From the NCBI GenBank assembly GCA_003554005.1, contig PWEU01000420.1, positions 1 to 23,825 on the forward strand: a stretch of 23,825 nt of DNA. Direction: 5' to 3'. The stretch is from Nitriliruptoraceae bacterium (GTDB taxonomy: Bacteria; Actinomycetota; Nitriliruptoria; Nitriliruptorales; Nitriliruptoraceae). The stretch's first letter is position 1; every line of letters begins with the position of its first letter. Of this stretch, positions 1-7,236 are shown piece by piece. The notes below the pieces were generated by a model that ran no database searches, was not told the DNA's origin, and saw only the letters and a list, made by a program, of their open reading frames with translations. The translations under genes were made by a program, and so were the position numbers.

Positions 1-230
1 CGGGGGTGGTTCCACAGCTCGTGCAGCCGGTCGGCGAAGGCGTCCCGGGTGGGCAGCGACGCCAACTCGGCCCGCGTCACCGTGTCCTGGGCGTCGATGA
101 AGGCGGCCACCCGTTCGTCGTGGGCCGGTGCCTCCAGCCACCGGTAGGGGTCGGCGACCTCGTGACCGTGCAGCAGCTCCACCAGTTCCTCCCGTTCGGT
201 CGCCGGTGGACGGTGGCTGGCGTCGCTCAT
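1..230 (-). CDS. Prolyl oligopeptidase family (S9A) serine peptidase, N-terminal fragment
   Basis: The reading frame starts at the ATG at 230 on the minus strand, behind GGAG, and runs off the left edge of the window, so only about 76 residues are visible. The stretch HEVADPYRWLEAP followed by VAAFIDAQ matches the opening of prolyl oligopeptidases, where a DPYRWLED-type motif precedes a helix ending in a conserved Gln. In this family the N-terminal strand closes the beta-propeller that gates a C-terminal alpha/beta-hydrolase with a Ser-Asp-His triad, and the enzymes cut short peptides after proline or basic residues. The catalytic domain lies outside the window, so activity and prolyl versus oligopeptidase-B specificity cannot be judged. 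No signal peptide is present, which suggests a cytoplasmic enzyme. The gene diverges from the DUF5318 gene across about 180 nt. Confidence 0.85.
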   Translation of the reverse strand, partial: MSDASHRPPATEREELVELLHGHEVADPYRWLEAPAHDERVAAFIDAQDTVTRAELASLPTRDAFADRLHELWNHP

Positions 231-271
231 GCTCGGCTCCGGTGGTCGTGGACGATGGCGCGGGCCGGGTG

Positions 272-277
272 ACCGTA
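272..277 (-). promoter_or_regulatory. Candidate -10 box for the S9 peptidase gene
   Basis: TACGGT on the minus strand lies about 41 nt before the ATG at 230, giving an expected leader of about 35 nt. It fits the TA-S-S-S-T form repeated in this window. No convincing -35 is visible. Confidence 0.35.
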
Positions 278-343
278 CTCACCGACCACCTCCGGACGGC
301 GACGGGGTGCGACGCGGGGGCTGCGCTTCACGACGGGGGTCCG

Positions 344-349
344 TAGCCT
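344..349 (+). promoter_or_regulatory. Candidate -10 box for the DUF5318 gene
   Basis: TAGCCT lies in the divergent intergenic region. The expected transcription start is near 357, leaving a leader of about 53 nt that carries GGAGG at 395-399. Confidence 0.35.
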
Positions 350-409
350 GTGCAGGTCCCCGTGGTGGGGATGGCGAGCCGATCGCCCGGTCCCGGAGGC
401 ACCGTCGCC

Positions 410-784
410 ATGCGCGAACGTCGGATGGACTACCGCCTGCAGCGCCGTGCGTTGCTGCGGGAGGTCACCGAGGGCACCCGCGGGCTCGGCGACGTGCGCG
501 ACGCCCACCCCGACCTGGTCCGGGCCGGAGTGCACATCGGCAGCCAGGCCGGCGAGCCCTGCCCGCTGTGCCGCCGCCCCGAGCTCCGGCACGTCGTGTA
601 CGTCTTCGAGGGGAAGGGAGCCCGGACCAGCTCCGGTCGGGCGGTGCCGCGGGAGGCGCTGGCGCAGCACGCCGAGCGGCACGGTGACCTGACCGTCTAC
701 GTCGTCGAGGTCTGCACCGCCTGCCACTGGCACCACCTGCTGGAGTCCTACCGGCAGCTCGCCCGGGGGACCGCGGTCGGCTGA
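410..784 (+). CDS. DUF5318 family zinc-ribbon protein
   Basis: This 124-aa protein has the actinobacterial DUF5318 pattern: an N-terminal MDYRLQRRALLREV, a DAHPDLVRAG segment, a CPLC knuckle (Cys51, Cys54), a VYVVEVC strand and a second knuckle, CTAC (Cys102, Cys105), followed by HWHHL. The two CxxC pairs should bind one zinc. The molecular function of the family is not known; it is a conserved actinobacterial protein often near cell-wall or chromosome-maintenance genes. I chose the ATG at 410 because GGAGG at 395-399 precedes it and family similarity begins there; an upstream in-frame GTG at 350 would add a non-conserved tail. It converges with the next gene, the two stop codons being 5 nt apart, so they probably terminate within each other. 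Confidence 0.85.
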   Translation: MRERRMDYRLQRRALLREVTEGTRGLGDVRDAHPDLVRAGVHIGSQAGEPCPLCRRPELRHVVYVFEGKGARTSSGRAVPREALAQHAERHGDLTVYVVEVCTACHWHHLLESYRQLARGTAVG

Positions 785-789
785 ACCGG

Positions 790-1398
790 TCAGCGGGGCA
801 GGAACAGCCCCAGCACGATCAACCCGATGCCCACGAGCACCAGCGCCGGCAGCTCGACGACCTGCCACCCGCTGACGGCAAGGATCGCACCACCGGCGAT
901 CATGGCGGGCCCCAGGGTGCGGTTGCCGTCGGCGTCGTCCTCGCTCGGACCGTCGACGACCAGCTTGCCGTCGCGGTCGATGTAGCCCCCGAGTGGGGCG
1001 TCGAACCAGCCGGCGGCGTGCCCGCCGGTCGCGAGGACCCCGGGGGCCTCGTCGGGGTCGAGCGACTCGAGCAGCTCGTCCCAGCGCAGCACCAGCTCGG
1101 CGCGGACGTCGTCACGCCACCTCCCGGCGACCGCCAGCCCGGTGTGGTCGTCGTGGGTGGTGACCTCGGCCTCGATGCCGCGTCCCTCGAGCAGATCCAG
1201 CACCGCAGCGGCCATCGTCGGATGGAAGCGCCCGAGGTGCTGGGTCGTCATGGCCTCGGGATCGGGACGGGCCGGGGCGGGCGTGGGGGGAGCGCCGTCC
1301 TCGGTCTCCAGCTGGTCGGCGGGGACCAGTTCCAGCCGGCAGGAGGCGCACACGGTCACGCCGGGCTCGTAGTCGTCGAAGCAGCGGGGGCAGCGCAT
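790..1398 (-). CDS. Zinc-ribbon protein with C-terminal membrane anchor, unknown function
   Basis: This 202-aa protein opens with a compact zinc ribbon, CPRC then CASC (Cys3, Cys6, Cys17, Cys20). A Pro-rich linker follows (about 33-48), then a soluble domain (about 50-165) that starts QHLGRFHPTMAAAVLDLLEGRGIEAEV, resembling the region of DUF2007-type signal-transducing proteins that handles a short alpha-beta unit. The C-terminus has two hydrophobic segments, about residues 168-184 and 185-201, which would form a hairpin anchor with the bulk in the cytoplasm. I do not recognise the family with certainty and assign no function. The ATG at 1398 is chosen because the ribbon starts there and a leaderless promoter lies exactly 7 nt upstream. 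The frame could be extended to 1452 only through non-conserved sequence. Confidence 0.75.
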   Translation of the reverse strand: MRCPRCFDDYEPGVTVCASCRLELVPADQLETEDGAPPTPAPARPDPEAMTTQHLGRFHPTMAAAVLDLLEGRGIEAEVTTHDDHTGLAVAGRWRDDVRAELVLRWDELLESLDPDEAPGVLATGGHAAGWFDAPLGGYIDRDGKLVVDGPSEDDADGNRTLGPAMIAGGAILAVSGWQVVELPALVLVGIGLIVLGLFLPR

Positions 1399-1405
1399 GG
1401 TCGCC

Positions 1406-1411
1406 AGGCTA
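1406..1411 (-). promoter_or_regulatory. Leaderless -10 box of the zinc-ribbon membrane protein gene
   Basis: TAGCCT on the minus strand, 7 nt (GGCGACC), then ATG at 1398. Transcription would start at or next to the A of the start codon. No Shine-Dalgarno sequence is present, which agrees with leaderless translation. Confidence 0.6.
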
Positions 1412-1434
1412 CGCGCTCCCACGGCCCGGGGACG

Positions 1435-1440
1435 TAGGGT
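1435..1440 (+). promoter_or_regulatory. Candidate -10 box for alaX
   Basis: TAGGGT gives an expected start near 1447 and a short leader of about 20 nt that contains GGAG at 1458-1461, 6 nt before the GTG start. It lies back to back with the minus-strand box at 1406-1411. Confidence 0.45.
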
Positions 1441-1467
1441 GGGTCCCGGCACCGATCGGAGCTCGCC

Positions 1468-2190
1468 GTGACCGACCGTCTCTACTCAACGGACCAGTAC
1501 GCCCAGGCCGTCGATGCGACCGTCGTGGACATCGATCCCGACGACGGCCGGGTCCTGCTCGACCGGACCGTGTTCTACCCCGGCGGGGGTGGCCAACCCC
1601 ACGACATCGGCGAGCTGCTGCTCGGCGAGGACCGTCTCGCCGTGACCCGGGTCGCTGCCGACGGGCGGGGTGTGTGGCACTGGCTCGAGGGTGGGCGCCC
1701 CGGGACCGGCACGCCCGTGCGCGCAGAGGTGGACTGGGAGCGGCGGTACCGCCTGATGCGGACCCACACCGCGATGCACGCGCTCTGCGGCGTGGTATGG
1801 GAGCGGTTCGCGAGCCCGGTCACCGGTGGGAACATGGAGCCGGGTGTCGGGCGGCTGGACTTCGAGCTCCCCGACTGGGACCCGGAGGACAAGGAGCCGT
1901 TGGAGACCGAGCTCAACGCCCAGTTGGCGGCGGCGCGGCCCGTGGAGATCGCCTTCCTGCCCCGTGAGGTGGCGGACGAGGATCCCTCCCTGATCCGCAC
2001 GAAGATCTCGCTGCTACCGGCGTCGCTGACCGAGGTGCGCGTCGTCGACATCGTCGGGCTGGACCGCCAGGCCGACGGGGGGACCCACGTGGCCTCGACG
2101 CTGGAGGTCGGCCGGGTGCGCATCGCCAAGGTCGAGTCCAAGGGCAGAGGCTTCCGGAGGATCCGCCTGGCACTGGAGGACGACCGCTGA
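1468..2190 (+). CDS. alaX: Alanyl-tRNA editing protein (AlaX family)
   Basis: This 240-aa protein is a free-standing trans-editing domain related to the editing half of alanyl-tRNA synthetase. Such enzymes hydrolyse Ser- or Gly-tRNA(Ala) and so prevent mistranslation. The N-terminal beta domain carries TVFYPGGGGQPHDIG (about 34-48), as in AlaRS. The zinc site is visible as HTAMH (His100, His104) and the later GGTHV (His207). The position that is often Cys in the CGGTHV motif is Asp203 here (QADGGTHV), a variant that could still coordinate metal. Length fits the medium AlaX-M form, lacking the C-Ala oligomerisation domain. The GTG at 1468 is supported by GGAG 6 nt upstream. It stands alone and converges with the next small gene. 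Confidence 0.9.
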   Translation: MTDRLYSTDQYAQAVDATVVDIDPDDGRVLLDRTVFYPGGGGQPHDIGELLLGEDRLAVTRVAADGRGVWHWLEGGRPGTGTPVRAEVDWERRYRLMRTHTAMHALCGVVWERFASPVTGGNMEPGVGRLDFELPDWDPEDKEPLETELNAQLAAARPVEIAFLPREVADEDPSLIRTKISLLPASLTEVRVVDIVGLDRQADGGTHVASTLEVGRVRIAKVESKGRGFRRIRLALEDDR

Positions 2191-2217
2191 CCCGCCGCCG
2201 GTCGGTGTCGCCGTCCG

Positions 2218-2439
2218 TCAGTCGACGAGCCGGCGGAGCACGGTGACGTCGCCGCCATAGCCCGACGATCGGCGCTCCTCGACCCAGCTGATGCCGCTCT
2301 CCTCGCACCGGTGGACCTTGCGGCCCATGCCGTCGGTGCGCTCGACCTCGAGGTGGTAGCGCAGGTACTCGCTGGCCACCTCGCCGCTCATCACGTTGAG
2401 CACGGCACAGCGGCACCTCGTGCGGTCGGACTCGGACAT
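2218..2439 (-). CDS. Small Cys-containing conserved-looking protein, 73 aa, unknown
   Basis: The 73-aa product begins MSESDRTRCRCAVLNVMSGE and continues with a regular strand-rich sequence (ASEYLRYHLEVER, then KVHRCEESGISWVEERR) and no low-complexity bias. It has three cysteines (9, 11 and about 49), too few for a full zinc ribbon. I do not recognise a family. Coding is supported by normal amino-acid composition, a GGGGGT ribosome binding site just before the ATG at 2439 and a TACGGT -10 box at 2470-2475. A longer frame back to 2610 exists but the extra 57 residues look non-coding. It converges with alaX (stops 27 nt apart) and diverges from the GYF_2 gene. Confidence 0.65.
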   Translation of the reverse strand: MSESDRTRCRCAVLNVMSGEVASEYLRYHLEVERTDGMGRKVHRCEESGISWVEERRSSGYGGDVTVLRRLVD

Positions 2440-2469
2440 CACACCCCCGGCCACATCGGCGACCCCTCG

Positions 2470-2475
2470 ACCGTA
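2470..2475 (-). promoter_or_regulatory. Candidate -10 box for the 73-aa gene
   Basis: TACGGT on the minus strand, 30 nt before the ATG at 2439, giving an expected leader of about 23 nt with a GGGGGT binding site. Confidence 0.4.
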
Positions 2476-2550
2476 CCCCCCGGCGGTCCGACCGGCGCGG
2501 GCGCGACCATCGATCGGGGGTGGGAGCTCCCGGCACGACGCGGGGAGCGC

Positions 2551-2556
2551 TACCGT
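2551..2556 (+). promoter_or_regulatory. Candidate -10 box for the GYF_2 gene
   Basis: TACCGT gives an expected start near 2563 and a leader of about 29 nt that includes GGAGAG at 2582-2587. Confidence 0.4.
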
Positions 2557-2591
2557 GCGGGCAACGTTCCCCGTGAACAGTGGAGAGCCAC

Positions 2592-2825
2592 GTGGACGAC
2601 CACGGCACATCCCAGCCCGAACCCGCCCGCTGGTACCACCTCGAGGGTGCGGAGCAGCGCGGGCCGCTGCCTTTGGCCGACATCCGTGCTCGGGTGCTCG
2701 ACGGGACCGTCGGGCCCGACACCTACGTGTGGGCGGACGGCATGCCCGAGTGGATGCCCGCCCGCCAGGTCCCGGCGGTGACCCCTCCGGCGGAGACCCG
2801 CGCCACCCTTCCCGCCTGGGGCTGA
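2592..2825 (+). CDS. Single GYF_2-domain (DUF4339) mini-protein, 77 aa
   Basis: Nearly the whole protein is one GYF_2 domain. WYHLEGAEQRGPLPLADIR is the first half (the family's W-Y...G-P...L), and VGPDTYVWADGMPEWMPARQV is the second half with the hallmark VW..GM.EW.P. GYF-type domains bind proline-rich peptides through an aromatic face. In bacteria GYF_2 is usually fused to a membrane segment or a zinc ribbon, whereas here it is almost alone with a short Pro-rich tail. The GTG at 2592 is preferred because GGAGAG lies just upstream; a GTG at 2580 would add four residues but has no binding site. The gene stands between the 73-aa gene and tyrS, each with its own promoter. A Pro-rich partner is a guess; the membrane protein at 16396 has such an N-terminus. 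Confidence 0.8.
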   Translation: MDDHGTSQPEPARWYHLEGAEQRGPLPLADIRARVLDGTVGPDTYVWADGMPEWMPARQVPAVTPPAETRATLPAWG

Positions 2826-2839
2826 CCGCGACGTCGAGG

Positions 2840-2845
2840 TAGCGT
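2840..2845 (+). promoter_or_regulatory. Leaderless -10 box of tyrS
   Basis: TAGCGT, 7 nt (CAGCCCC), then the ATG of tyrS. No Shine-Dalgarno sequence is present. The geometry is the same as at three other genes in the window. Confidence 0.6.
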
Positions 2846-2852
2846 CAGCCCC

Positions 2853-4199
2853 ATGACCACCTCGCCGTCGCCCCCACAGCACCCCGCACCCGTCACCACC
2901 GGTGCGTTGGACGTGCTGCGTGCCCGCGGGTTCGTCCAGGACGTGACGGACGAGGCGGGCCTGGCCGCCGCGCTGGCTGCGGGGCCGGTCACCTACTACG
3001 TCGGCTTCGACCCGACCGCGCCGTCGCTGCACGCCGGCAACCTCGTCGGGATGATGGCCATGGCCTGGCTCCAACGTCACGGACATCGGCCGATCGCGCT
3101 GGCCGGTGGGGCCACCGGGCGGATCGGGGATCCGTCCGGTCGCGACACCGAGCGTGAGGTCTTCGACGAGGCCACGATCGACCGTCACCTCGCCGGTATC
3201 CGGCACCAGCTGGGACTGGTCCTCGACCTGTCGGGCGACCCCGAGGGCTCCGAGGCGGGCTCCGGTGGCCTGCTGGTCGACAACCACGACTGGACGGCAC
3301 CGGTCGGGGTGCTCGACTTCCTGCGGGAGGTGGGCGTGTACGCCTCGGTGAACCAGATGATCGCGCGGGAGTCGGTGCGCCGCCGCCTGGACGAACGTGA
3401 GCAGGGCCTCACCTACGCTGAGTTCAGCTACCAGCTCCTGCAGGCCTTCGACTTCGCCCACCTCCACGAACACTACGGCTGCGTGCTGCAGGGTGGTGGC
3501 TCGGACCAGTGGGGCAACATCGTCGCCGGGATCGACCTGATCCGCCGGCGAGGTGGCGGTCAGGCCTACGGCCTGGTGTGGCCGCTGCTCACCACCGCCG
3601 ACGGGTCCAAGTTCGGCAAGTCCGCGGGCAACGCGATCTGGCTGGACGCGGAGCTCACGAGCCCCTACGCCTACTACCAGTACTGGGTCAACGCCGCCGA
3701 TGCGGACGTCGTGCGCTTCCTGAAGCTGTTCACCTTCCTCGAGCTCGACACCATCGATGAGCTCGGCCGTGAGCTCGAGCGCGACCCGAGTGCGCGCGTG
3801 GCGCACCGTGAGCTCGCTCGGGAGGCCACCCGGATCATCCACGGCGACGCCGGGGTCCTCGCGGCTGAGGGCGCCACGGCGGTGCTGTTCGGCGACGCGC
3901 CCTTCTCGGACCTCAGCGACGAGGTGCTGACCGCCGCGTTCGAGGAGGCCCCCAGCGTCACCCTGGAACGTGTCCGGCTCGACGGCGAGGGGGTGGGCCT
4001 CCTCGAGGCGATGACCGCGGTGGGCCTGACCAAGGGCAACGCAGAAGCCCGCAGGTTGGTGCAGCAGGGGGCGGTACGGCTGAACAACGCCCGGATCGAC
4101 GACCCCCAGTACCGGCTGGGACCGGCCGATCTGGCCAGCGAGTCCACCGCTGTGCTCCGCGCGGGCAAGAAGCGCTACGGGCTGGTGCGGTTCGCCTGA
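2853..4199 (+). CDS. tyrS: Tyrosyl-tRNA synthetase
   Basis: This 448-aa class I synthetase charges tRNA(Tyr) with tyrosine using ATP in the cytoplasm. The Rossmann fold carries GFDPTAPSLHAGN, with the HIGH-equivalent motif starting at His60. GSDQWGN (about 216-222) is a conserved tyrosine-pocket segment, and KFGKS (253-257) is the KMSKS-equivalent signature. The C-terminal about 65 residues (TKGNAEARRLVQQGAVRLNN onward) form an S4-type RNA-binding domain that grips the tRNA long variable arm. A small Gly/Ser/Glu-rich insertion at about 127-139 is a loop peculiarity. Length is slightly above the usual 420 because of a 14-residue N-terminal tail. The ATG at 2853 fits a leaderless promoter. No T-box-like leader is possible with that start. 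Confidence 0.97.
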   Translation: MTTSPSPPQHPAPVTTGALDVLRARGFVQDVTDEAGLAAALAAGPVTYYVGFDPTAPSLHAGNLVGMMAMAWLQRHGHRPIALAGGATGRIGDPSGRDTEREVFDEATIDRHLAGIRHQLGLVLDLSGDPEGSEAGSGGLLVDNHDWTAPVGVLDFLREVGVYASVNQMIARESVRRRLDEREQGLTYAEFSYQLLQAFDFAHLHEHYGCVLQGGGSDQWGNIVAGIDLIRRRGGGQAYGLVWPLLTTADGSKFGKSAGNAIWLDAELTSPYAYYQYWVNAADADVVRFLKLFTFLELDTIDELGRELERDPSARVAHRELAREATRIIHGDAGVLAAEGATAVLFGDAPFSDLSDEVLTAAFEEAPSVTLERVRLDGEGVGLLEAMTAVGLTKGNAEARRLVQQGAVRLNNARIDDPQYRLGPADLASESTAVLRAGKKRYGLVRFA

Positions 4200-4331
4200 T
4201 CCGGGTCCGCGGTGGGGTGGGTCCCCCGCCATCGGCCGGCCGCGAGATCGTCCTCGACCGTGCCGATGGTCCCAACCGCCGTGGACGTGGTGCCCTGCCT
4301 GCGCTTGGCTAGGTGGTGTCGACTGTGGCCC

Positions 4332-4363
4332 GGTCCAGCCGTAGGCCGGACGGGTCCAGCCGT
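4332..4363 (+). repeat. Two 11-bp direct repeats, 21 bp apart, upstream of ppdK
   Basis: GGTCCAGCCGT occurs at 4332-4342 and again at 4353-4363, a period of 21 bp or about two helical turns, 40-70 bp before the ppdK start. The placement suggests a binding site for a regulator that occupies one face of the DNA. The rest of the 4200-4402 gap shows no clear terminator. Confidence 0.5.
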
Positions 4364-4402
4364 GACCTGACCTCCGACCGCACACCGCACCCGAGGACGA
4401 TG

Positions 4403-7030
4403 ATGACCACTGAGAGTTTCGTTGTGCCCTTCAGCGAGGGCAGCGCCGACCAGAAGTCCCTGCTGGGGGGCAAGGGCGCGAACCTCGCCGAGATGACCCG
4501 TATAGGGCTCCCCGTGCCCCCCGGGTTCATCGTCACGACCGACGCCTGTCGTCGCTACATGGCCGAGGGTGGCTCACCCGAGGGCCTGTTCGATCAGGTG
4601 GACGAGGCGCTCGCCGACCTCGAGGCCCAGGTCGGCCGCAAGCTCGGTGACCCGGAGTCGCCGTTGCTGCTGTCCGTGCGGTCCGGTGCGGTGTTCTCCA
4701 TGCCCGGCATGATGGACACCGTCCTCAACCTCGGCGCCATGCCCGAGACCGCTCCTGGTCTGGCGGCCATGGGCGACGAGTGGTTCGCGCAGGACGCCGC
4801 CCGACGGTTCCTGGAGATGTTCGGGAAGGTGGTGCTCGGCGTCGACGGCGAACTGTTCGACGACAACGTCGAGCAGGCCAACGAGGCCGCTGGCGGGGCC
4901 AGCGAGCGGGACCTGACCGTGGAACAGCTCGCCGAGGTGGTCGCCAAGCACCGCCAGGCGATCGCCGCCGCGGGCAAGGAACTCCCGGAGGACCCCCGCG
5001 ACCAGCTGCGCCTGGGCATCGAAGCGGTGTTCCGCTCCTGGGACGGCGACCGCGCCAAGGCCTACCGCCGCATCGAGGGCATCCCGGACGACCTCGGCAC
5101 CGCGGTCAACGTGCAGATGATGGTGTTCGGCAACCTCGGTGACCGCTCGGCCACCGGCGTCGCGTTCACGCGCGACCCCGCGACCGGTGAGAACGTCCAC
5201 TACGGCGACTTCCTGATCGGCGCCCAGGGTGAGGACGTGGTCGCCGGCACCCGGGCCGTCGAGCCGCTGTCGGCGCTCGGGGACAGCTTCCCGAACGCTC
5301 AGGAAGAGCTCGAGGAGACCCTCAACACCCTCGAGCAGCACTACCGCGACATGTGCGACGTCGAGTTCACGATCGAGAACGACAAGCTCTGGATGCTCCA
5401 GACGCGCATCGGGAAGCGCTCCGCCGCCGCGGCGCTGCGCATGGCGGTCGAGATGGTCGACGAGGGCCTGATCGACGAGGTGGAAGCGCTCAAGCGCGTC
5501 ACCACCAAACAGCTCGAGGCGATGCTCCACCCGCGCTTCGGCCCGGACGCCCCGGAGCCGATCACCACCGGCCTGGCCGCCTCGCCCGGTGCCGCCGTCG
5601 GCAAGGTCGTGCTCACCTCGAAGGAGGCCAAGGAGCGCGGCGAGGCCGGTGAGTCAGTGGTCCTGGTCCGTCCCGAGACCTCCCCGGAGGATCTCGAGGG
5701 CATGGTCGCTTCGGCCGGGATGCTCACCGCCCGCGGCGGGCTGGTCAGCCACGCCGCCGTGGTCGCCCGTGGTCTCGGCAAGCCCGCGGTCTGCGGCGCC
5801 AACGAGCTGAAGATCGACGCCAAGGCCGGCACCGTCACCGTCAACGGCACCGTGATCAACGCCGACGACGTCATCTCGATCGACGGCACGACCGGTCAGG
5901 TCGTGATCGGCGAGGTGGAGCTCGAGATCCCCGAGGACGACCCCAACGTCGCCAAGTTGCTGATCTACGCCGACAAGCAGCGGACGCTGCACGTCTGGGC
6001 CAACGCCGACACGCCCGAGGACGCCCGTCGGGCGCTCGAAGCGGGTGCCGAGGGCATCGGGCTGTGCCGGACCGAGCACCAGTTCCTGGGTGACCGGCTG
6101 CCGCTGATCCGTCAGATGATCCTGTCCAAGACCGAGGAGGAGGAACTCGCCGCCCTCGAGCCGCTCGAGGCCCAGCAGAAGGAGGACTTCGAGGGGGTGC
6201 TCGAGGTCATGGACGGCAAGACGGTCGTGATCCGCCTGCTCGACCCGCCGCTGCACGAGTTCCTGCCCGATCCGCTCGAGCTCCGGCTCAAGGAGGCGTC
6301 GGAAGGGCTCGACGCCGATGAGCAGAAGCTGCTCGAGGCCGCGGAGTTCCACCACGAGCACAACCCGATGCTCGGGGTCCGCGGGATCCGGCTGGGCATC
6401 CTGCGTCCGAACGTGTACGCGGCGCAGGTCCGTGCGATCATCGGCGCCGCGGTGGCCCGCAAGCAGGCTGGCGGGGACCCCCGGCCGGAGATCATGCTGC
6501 CGCTGACGGCGCCCTCCCAGGAGCTGAAGTGGGGGATCGATCTGATCCACGCCACCGCCAAGGAGGTCATCGACGAGTCCGGCGTGGACGTGCACTACCC
6601 CACGGCGACCATGATCGAGACGCCACGCGCCGCGCTGCGGGCCAAGGAGCTGGCGCCGCACGTCGACGCGTTCTCCTTCGGCACGAACGACCTCACGCAG
6701 CTGCCCTTCGGGTTCTCCCGCGACGACGTCGAGGCCAGCTACATCCCAGCCGCGCTCGAGCAGGAGCTGCTGCCCGTCGATCCGTTCCGTTCCCTGGACC
6801 CCGCCGGCGTCGGCCGGCTGGTCGACATGGCGGTCACCGAGGGCCGCGAGGCCAAGCCCGACCTGGTCCCAGGGATCTGCGGTGAGCACGGCGGCGACCC
6901 GGACTCGATCCACCTCTGCCACAAGGTCGGGATGAACCACGTGTCCTGCTCGGCCTCGCGCATCGAGGTGGCCCGACTGGCCGCGGCCCACGCGGCGATG
7001 GAGGGGAGCGGTCCGGCGAGCACCGCCTGA
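4403..7030 (+). CDS. ppdK: Pyruvate, phosphate dikinase
   Basis: This 875-aa enzyme interconverts pyruvate + ATP + Pi and PEP + AMP + PPi in the cytoplasm. In bacteria it can serve gluconeogenesis from three-carbon compounds or PPi-saving glycolysis. The N-terminal ATP-grasp nucleotide-binding region starts LGGKGANLAEMTRIGLPVPPG and contains RSGAVFSMPGMMDTVLNLG. The central swivelling domain has TARGGLVSHAAVVARGLG with catalytic His at about 450, and the C-terminal PEP/pyruvate TIM barrel has GICGEHGGDP with catalytic Cys at about 826. Both positions are close to those of the Clostridium symbiosum enzyme (455 and 831), so the enzyme looks intact. The GAGGA at 4393-4397 favours ATG 4403; an adjacent ATG at 4400 and a GTG at 4313 are less likely. 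No PPDK regulatory protein gene (DUF299) is visible nearby. Confidence 0.97.
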   Translation: MTTESFVVPFSEGSADQKSLLGGKGANLAEMTRIGLPVPPGFIVTTDACRRYMAEGGSPEGLFDQVDEALADLEAQVGRKLGDPESPLLLSVRSGAVFSMPGMMDTVLNLGAMPETAPGLAAMGDEWFAQDAARRFLEMFGKVVLGVDGELFDDNVEQANEAAGGASERDLTVEQLAEVVAKHRQAIAAAGKELPEDPRDQLRLGIEAVFRSWDGDRAKAYRRIEGIPDDLGTAVNVQMMVFGNLGDRSATGVAFTRDPATGENVHYGDFLIGAQGEDVVAGTRAVEPLSALGDSFPNAQEELEETLNTLEQHYRDMCDVEFTIENDKLWMLQTRIGKRSAAAALRMAVEMVDEGLIDEVEALKRVTTKQLEAMLHPRFGPDAPEPITTGLAASPGAAVGKVVLTSKEAKERGEAGESVVLVRPETSPEDLEGMVASAGMLTARGGLVSHAAVVARGLGKPAVCGANELKIDAKAGTVTVNGTVINADDVISIDGTTGQVVIGEVELEIPEDDPNVAKLLIYADKQRTLHVWANADTPEDARRALEAGAEGIGLCRTEHQFLGDRLPLIRQMILSKTEEEELAALEPLEAQQKEDFEGVLEVMDGKTVVIRLLDPPLHEFLPDPLELRLKEASEGLDADEQKLLEAAEFHHEHNPMLGVRGIRLGILRPNVYAAQVRAIIGAAVARKQAGGDPRPEIMLPLTAPSQELKWGIDLIHATAKEVIDESGVDVHYPTATMIETPRAALRAKELAPHVDAFSFGTNDLTQLPFGFSRDDVEASYIPAALEQELLPVDPFRSLDPAGVGRLVDMAVTEGREAKPDLVPGICGEHGGDPDSIHLCHKVGMNHVSCSASRIEVARLAAAHAAMEGSGPASTA

Positions 7031-7223
7031 CCTGAGACACGACCACGGTCGCCGGGGCGCATCCCCAGGGACGCGGTGACGGTGACCGGTGGTCGGCACG
7101 ACCGGCGTGGGGGGTGCGGCCCCGCGCCTCCGGCCGCGGAGCGCCGCCATCTCGGCGAGCAGCTCCGCGGCCGGTCTCTGTCTCCTCGACCTCCTCCCGC
7201 CGCCTCCGGCCGACTCCACGGCC

Positions 7224-7229
7224 TACCGT
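7224..7229 (+). promoter_or_regulatory. Leaderless -10 box of the sensor kinase gene
   Basis: TACCGT, 7 nt (GCACCGC), then GTG at 7237, in frame with the kinase. This choice decides the start, because no ribosome binding site precedes either this GTG or the ATG at 7246. The preceding 7031-7223 is non-coding and I see no clear terminator for ppdK in it. Confidence 0.55.
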
Positions 7230-7236
7230 GCACCGC

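Noticed and set aside
4200..4402. Terminator after tyrS in the G/C runs near 4210-4230
   Set aside because: Only imperfect pairing between GGTGGGG and CCCCCGCC could be drawn. No clean stem.
2550..7219. Long minus-strand open frames opposite tyrS and ppdK (up to about 600 codons)
   Set aside because: They are mirror frames produced by GC-rich codon bias. Their translations are unconserved and low-complexity, while the plus strand encodes clear tyrS and ppdK.
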